This document shows positions 59,584 to 64,000 of a DNA stretch of 64,000 nt, piece after piece. The translations under genes and the position numbers were made by a program. The notes below the pieces were generated by a model, which saw only the letters and a list, made by a program, of their open reading frames with translations, had not been told where the DNA came from and did not search any database. The stretch comes from JBCCXL01 sp039191605. GTDB taxonomy: Bacteria; Acidobacteriota; Thermoanaerobaculia; Multivoradales; JAHZIX01. Positions within the stretch are counted from its first letter, which is position 1. Every line of letters starts with the position of its first letter. Where the stretch lies: the NCBI GenBank assembly GCA_039191605.1, contig JBCCXL010000006.1:62001-126000 (forward strand), given 5' to 3'.

Positions 59584-60860
59584 GATCCGGCCCCTCGCCC
59601 TTCCGCCGCCGCCAACGCTTCCGGCTGGAGCTTGCGGCGCAGCGCGTCGAGGGGCTCCAGACTGGCTAACACGCGATCGTCGTCGACCCCGAAATCCACC
59701 AGACAGGCGACTTCATCGACGCCGATATCCCGCAGTCGCTGAGCCAGCTCGAGACAGGATTCCGGAGTGCCGAAGAGACCGCTGTTGTTGAAGTAGCGAT
59801 CGAAGGCGAAGCTCAGCACCGAGTCGATGTCGTCTTCCGAGAGGCCCTCTCCGTGGGTGCCGACGCCCATGCTCTGGGCGAGGTTGTCCAGCAGCCCACC
59901 GAAGCTGCGCAGGTATTGGCAGAAGGGGTCCCGCACCACTCGCCGCACCTCCTCCACGCTCTCCCCCAGGAAGCTGTGCAGCATCAGGGTGACCCGACCG
60001 TGGTCCGGATCGTGGCCGTGCTCGGCGAGGCTGGAGCGATAGATCTCCACCCGCCGCGCCACGCCCTCCACGCTCTGGCCCAGCAGGTTGGTGAGCAGGT
60101 TCGCCCCCACTTCACCGGCCTTGCGGAAGGTGTGTTCCGACCCTCCGGCGGTGAGCCAGAAGGGTAGCTCCGCCTGCAGCGGCTCGGGATAGATCTTCAC
60201 CTCTACCTCGTTGCCGCGGCCGTCGAGCACCGGCACCGACTCCCCTCGCCACAGGCGGCGCACCTGCTCCACCCCCTGGGCCATGACCTGCCGCCGCTCC
60301 TTGTAATGCTGCGGAAAGAAGGCGAAGTCGTGGGCGTGCCAGCCGGAAGCGAAGGCGATCCCCGCGCGGCCGCCGGAGAGGTTGTCCACCAGCGCCCATT
60401 CCTCCGCCACCCGCAGCGGCCGGTGCAGGGGCATCACCACGCTCCCCGCCCGCAGATGGATGCGCTCGGTGACCATCGCCAGCGCAGCGCTGGCCAGGGA
60501 GGGATTGGGGTAGAGACCCCCGAAGGGATGAAAGTGGCGCTCCGGGGTCCACACCGCATCGAAGCCGTGGCGATCGGCGAAGCGAGCTCCCTCCAGCAGC
60601 AGGCGATGCTTGTTCGTCGCCCGGCGGCTCTCGTCGCTGGAGAAATAGAACAGGCTGAACTCCAGCCGGCCCTGAGCCCCGGGACGCAGGGGATCCGGGG
60701 CCGGTAGACGGCGTGAGGCCGGCGGCGACTCTTCGCTAGGACGCCGGGGCTTTTCCGCCGCGGCGGAGGAACGCCCCTTCGCCTTCTCCCGCAGACGGCG
60801 CTCCAGGAGCGCCCGCTTCTCGGGGCTCAGCCCCTCCAGCTTCTTCGCTAGATCGCTCAT
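59580..60860 (-). CDS. Luciferase-like FMN-dependent monooxygenase with N-terminal NRPS docking helix
   Basis: 426 aa; ATG at 60860, 5 nt after the stop of the Cy-A-PCP gene. Residues ~70-420 are a bacterial-luciferase-like TIM barrel of the natural-product-associated group (FYFSSDE, FDAVWTPERHFHPFGGLYPN, GSVVMPLHRPLRVAEEWA, IAFASGWHAHDFAFFP). Relatives are usually fused inside NRPS/PKS proteins or encoded beside them, and oxidise carrier-bound or released intermediates. The first ~30 residues (LEGLSPEKRALLERRL) match the N-terminal helix of the following NRPS, suggesting docking onto the assembly line. A Pro/Arg/Ser-rich linker joins helix and barrel. The exact reaction cannot be read from sequence; hydroxylation of an amino-acid carbon or oxidation of the thiazoline are both conceivable. 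Confidence 0.92.
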   Translation of the reverse strand: MSDLAKKLEGLSPEKRALLERRLREKAKGRSSAAAEKPRRPSEESPPASRRLPAPDPLRPGAQGRLEFSLFYFSSDESRRATNKHRLLLEGARFADRHGFDAVWTPERHFHPFGGLYPNPSLASAALAMVTERIHLRAGSVVMPLHRPLRVAEEWALVDNLSGGRAGIAFASGWHAHDFAFFPQHYKERRQVMAQGVEQVRRLWRGESVPVLDGRGNEVEVKIYPEPLQAELPFWLTAGGSEHTFRKAGEVGANLLTNLLGQSVEGVARRVEIYRSSLAEHGHDPDHGRVTLMLHSFLGESVEEVRRVVRDPFCQYLRSFGGLLDNLAQSMGVGTHGEGLSEDDIDSVLSFAFDRYFNNSGLFGTPESCLELAQRLRDIGVDEVACLVDFGVDDDRVLASLEPLDALRRKLQPEALAAAEGRGAGS

Positions 60861-60865
60861 TCCGA

Positions 60866-63800
60866 CTACCCCGCCTCCTCTTCCAGCAAGCGCCGTACTT
60901 CTTCTTCCGACATGCCTTCCAGCTCCGCCAGGTATTCGTCCATCTCTTCGGCTTCCAGAGCCTCCGCCTGGGCCTCCAGGATCGCCGTCGCCAGGCCGGC
61001 GACGGTGGGCTGCTGAAAGAGCCTGCGCAGCGGCAGATCGACGTCGAAGCTCTCTCGCACTCTGGAAATCAGCAGGATGGCGGAGACGGAATTGCCTCCG
61101 AGGTCGAAGAAGCCGTCGTGCAACCCCACTCGTTCGGTCTCCAGCACCGAATGCAGAAGCTGCGCCAGCTCCACCTCCACCGGCGTCTCCGGAGCCACGT
61201 ATTCCCGCTCCTCGACGCGGGTCAGCCCCCCGGGGACCGGCAGCCTGGAGCGGTCCACCTTGCCGTTGGGACTCAGCGGCACCTTGTCGATGGGCATCAG
61301 GTGTTCCGGCACCATGTAGTCCGGAAGCGCTGCTTCCAGAGCCTCGGTGAGCGTCCGCCGCAGCTCGTCATCGCGCTCCTCGAAGCCCTCCGCCGGAACG
61401 TAATAGCCCACCAGCTGCCGGTGATGGCGATCGGGCCCCACCGCCGCCGCCACCGCCGTCGCCACCCCCGGCTGGGCCCGCAGGACGGCCCGGATCTCCC
61501 CCAGCTCGATGCGATAACCGCGAATCTTGACCTGGCTGTCTTCGCGGCCGAGGAACTCGATCGTGCCGTCCGGGTGGTAGCGCCCCAGATCGCCGGTGCG
61601 GTATAAGCGCTCGCCGCTGCGGGGATGATGGAAAAAAGCCGCGGCGGTGCGCTTCGGATCTCCCCAATAGCCCCGCGCCAGCCCCGTTCCGGCGATGTAG
61701 AGATCCCCCGGCACCCAGGTCGGGCAGGGCTCCAGATCCCCGTCCAGCACGTGGAAGCGCTGGTTCGCCATCGGCCGCCCGTAGGGGATGCTGGTCCAGC
61801 CCTCGGGCACCTCCTCGATGGGATGCAGGATCGACCAGATCGCCGCCTCGGTAGCCCCACCGAGGCTCACCATCCGGGCCGACGGCGCCAGCGCGCGGAA
61901 GCGATCCGGCAGGTCGAGGGGAATCCAGTCGCCGGAGAGCAGCGCCAGGCGCAGGCCCGTCAACCGGGGATCCGCCTCCACCGTCTCCAGCACCGCCTCT
62001 TCCCCGCTCCCTAGAGTGAGTCGCGGCGCGATGTAACGCACTAACATCTCCAGCAGCGCCGGGACCGTATTCCACAGCGTCACTCCGCCGGTCTCGATCC
62101 AGTGCAGCCAGCGGGCCGGCTCTCGATCGTCCCGCGGCGGCGGCAGCACCACTCGCCCGCCGGCTCCCAGCACCCCGAAGAGGTCATAGACCGAGAGGTC
62201 GAAGGTCAGCGCCGACAGCGAGAGCACCGCGTCCTGCGGCCCCACCTGGAAACGCCGGTTGATGTCCAAGCAGGTATTGAGGGCGGCGCCGTGCTCCATC
62301 GCCACCCCCTTGGGGCGTCCGGTGGAGCCAGAGGTGAAGATGACGTAGGCGAGATCCGTGTTCTGGGCCCGCGGGCGCCACGCCGGCTCGATCCTCTCTC
62401 CATCTTCCCTCTCGACCTCTGCGATCCCGAGCGCGGTATGCACCCCCTCGGCGGCGAGGCCGGCGACCTCCAGGGCCGGGGGCCAGGGCAGCGACTCGCG
62501 CCACGCCGGTTGGGTGAGCACCCGGCGCACCCCTCCCGCCTCGAGAATGCCGTTGAGGCGACTGCTGGGCCACTGCGGGTCGGCGGGCAGATAGGCCCCC
62601 CCGGCGGCGAGGATGCCGAAGGTCGCCACCACCTGCTCCCACCCTTTCTCCATCACCACCGCCACCAGCTCCCCCGGGGCCACCGGCGGATGATCCGCGG
62701 TGGCCTTCAGCAGGCTCTCCGCCACCGCCGCGGCGCGCCATCGCAGCTCGCCGTAGCTCAGCTCGCGATCGCCGGCCACCACCGCGATGCGCTCCGGCTC
62801 GCGGCGGGCCCAGCGCAGAAAGCCGTCCTGGAGCAGGCCGGCGTCGATCTCCCCCTGCGTGGCGTTGGCCTGGATCCGCGCCTCCAGCTGCCGCCGCGGC
62901 AGCGCGCCGATCAAAGAATCAGACCACGATCGATCCTCCCGCCCCAGGTCCTCCAGGAGCTGGAGATAGAAGTCGAACATCGAGTCCACCATCCCCGCCG
63001 GGAAGGCTTCCTCCACCGCGTCCCAGTTGAGGTGCAGCGCTCCGTCCACCTCCGAAACCTGGTGGTCCAGCAGCACCTGGGGCGTCTGGCTGACGCTGTA
63101 CACCACCTCCCCCGGCAGCTCGGGGGTGGGGCCGCTCTCGTCCACCGCCGCGAGGTCCAGGGTGGAGGTGAAGACGATGGGGGTCGCCGCCCGCATCTGA
63201 TGCCCCCGAGCCTTGCCCATCTCCCGCACCACCTCGACGCCGCTGAAGTAGCGGTGATCCAGATCGCTCCACAGCTGACGCTGACAGCGCCGCACCCGCT
63301 GCTCGAAGCTCTCCCCGGGATGCCGGTGGAGAGCCAGCAGAGTGGTGGTGGTGAAATCTCCCACCAGCTGGTGGACCTCCGGGTGCACCGGCAGGCGGTT
63401 GAAGAGGGTCAAGACCAGGCTGAAGGAAGGGCTGCGGCTCCAGGTGCCCAGCACCTCGCCGAAGGCCGCCAGCAGCAGCCCCGAAGCGGTGACTCCAAAG
63501 GCCCGACCGCGCTGCTGAAGGCGCTGCCAGAGCGGAGTCGGAACGGTGGCGCTACGGCGTCGGAAGCGCTGTTCGCGGAGCGTTGCGGGATCCTTGTGGA
63601 AAGGCAGGTCGGGCCCCGGCGGCAGCTCCGGAATGCGCTCCAGCCAATAGCTCCGGCTGCTCTCGTAGAGGGCTGAGCGGCGCACCGCAGCGACGGCGAG
63701 AACATAATCGCGGAAGGTCAGCTCCAGGGGTTCGAAGCGCACCGCGGAGCCGGATTCATAGAGCTGCAGCAGCTCCTGCAACAGCAGCCGGAAGCTCCAG

Positions 63801-64000
63801 GCGTCGGCGATGAGGTAGTCGAAGCTGAGCAGCAGCCGCAGCCCGCCGCCGAGCAGGCGCACCGCCTCGAGCTCGAAGAGGGGCCAGCGGTCCAGGCTGA
63901 GCACCTGATGGGATTTGGCCTCCCGCAGCTGCGCCAGATGCTGCTGCGCCTTTTCGGCGGACGCCGCCGAGAGATCCGTCAGCGCGATGTCGTAGGGCTC
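60866..64000 (-). CDS. NRPS, 5'-partial: Cy-A(Cys)-PCP
   Basis: The frame stays open to the window edge, giving 1044 visible residues; an internal GTG at 63904 is not the true start because Cy-domain sequence (LTDLSAAS, EAKSHQ) continues upstream of it. The heterocyclisation motif DYLIADAWS (DxxxxDxxS) is followed by NRLPVHPEVHQLVGDFT, typical of Cy domains. The A domain has FTSGSTGRPKG, SGDW and GGATEAAIW, and a pocket D-L-Y-N-L-S-L-I-W, the cysteine code. PCP is FFDLGGNSVSAIL. The C-terminus (LAELEGMSEEEVRRLLEEE) is an acidic docking helix likely to pair with the LSPEKRALL helix of a downstream protein. It would form a thiazoline on the incoming acyl or peptidyl chain. Confidence 0.95.
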   Translation of the reverse strand, partial: EPYDIALTDLSAASAEKAQQHLAQLREAKSHQVLSLDRWPLFELEAVRLLGGGLRLLLSFDYLIADAWSFRLLLQELLQLYESGSAVRFEPLELTFRDYVLAVAAVRRSALYESSRSYWLERIPELPPGPDLPFHKDPATLREQRFRRRSATVPTPLWQRLQQRGRAFGVTASGLLLAAFGEVLGTWSRSPSFSLVLTLFNRLPVHPEVHQLVGDFTTTTLLALHRHPGESFEQRVRRCQRQLWSDLDHRYFSGVEVVREMGKARGHQMRAATPIVFTSTLDLAAVDESGPTPELPGEVVYSVSQTPQVLLDHQVSEVDGALHLNWDAVEEAFPAGMVDSMFDFYLQLLEDLGREDRSWSDSLIGALPRRQLEARIQANATQGEIDAGLLQDGFLRWARREPERIAVVAGDRELSYGELRWRAAAVAESLLKATADHPPVAPGELVAVVMEKGWEQVVATFGILAAGGAYLPADPQWPSSRLNGILEAGGVRRVLTQPAWRESLPWPPALEVAGLAAEGVHTALGIAEVEREDGERIEPAWRPRAQNTDLAYVIFTSGSTGRPKGVAMEHGAALNTCLDINRRFQVGPQDAVLSLSALTFDLSVYDLFGVLGAGGRVVLPPPRDDREPARWLHWIETGGVTLWNTVPALLEMLVRYIAPRLTLGSGEEAVLETVEADPRLTGLRLALLSGDWIPLDLPDRFRALAPSARMVSLGGATEAAIWSILHPIEEVPEGWTSIPYGRPMANQRFHVLDGDLEPCPTWVPGDLYIAGTGLARGYWGDPKRTAAAFFHHPRSGERLYRTGDLGRYHPDGTIEFLGREDSQVKIRGYRIELGEIRAVLRAQPGVATAVAAAVGPDRHHRQLVGYYVPAEGFEERDDELRRTLTEALEAALPDYMVPEHLMPIDKVPLSPNGKVDRSRLPVPGGLTRVEEREYVAPETPVEVELAQLLHSVLETERVGLHDGFFDLGGNSVSAILLISRVRESFDVDLPLRRLFQQPTVAGLATAILEAQAEALEAEEMDEYLAELEGMSEEEVRRLLEEEAG

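Overview
The window is a GC-rich bacterial region in which every supported gene lies on the minus strand, so transcription runs from high to low coordinates. About 57 kb (7071 to the right edge) is one hybrid non-ribosomal peptide synthetase / polyketide synthase (NRPS/PKS) locus. It is cut off by the right window edge. The left 7 kb holds an orphan MacB/FtsX-type permease of the kind abundant in Acidobacteriota, a membrane-anchored multiheme cytochrome c with TPR repeats, and an FG-GAP/ASPIC-UnbV lipoprotein. That trio and the base composition suggest an acidobacterium, which is inference and not proof. No RNA gene, insertion sequence, CRISPR array, phosphopantetheinyl transferase, MbtH protein or type II thioesterase was seen.

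Layout in order of transcription: a 5'-partial Cy-A(Cys)-PCP protein (60866-64000); a free-standing luciferase-like FMN monooxygenase with an NRPS-type docking helix (59580-60860); a four-module NRPS of 5445 aa; a 3710-aa KS-AT-ACP / Cy-A-PCP / C-A-PCP-E protein; a 2635-aa C-A-PCP / KS-AT-KR-ACP protein; and a 5658-aa terminal protein C-A-PCP / KS-AT-ACP-aminotransferase / C-A-PCP-E / C-A*-PCP-TE. Genes overlap by 4 nt or are separated by 5-142 nt, so they are very probably one operon. Fourteen modules are visible: eleven NRPS and three PKS.

If colinear, and using binding-pocket residues I read by eye, the chain is: upstream acyl - thiazoline (Cys) - Gly - D-allo-Thr - D-allo-Thr - (Gly + malonate, beta-oxo) - thiazoline (Cys) - D-(Ile/Val) - (aromatic residue + malonate, beta-hydroxy, statine-like) - (Gly + malonate, beta-amino) - D-X - possibly one more unit - thioesterase release. 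Each of the three polyketide extensions acts on an aminoacyl unit, and each leaves a different beta-carbon state: ketone, hydroxyl or amine. The last module carries a visibly ruined adenylation domain followed by an intact carrier domain. I do not recognise the product as a known compound.
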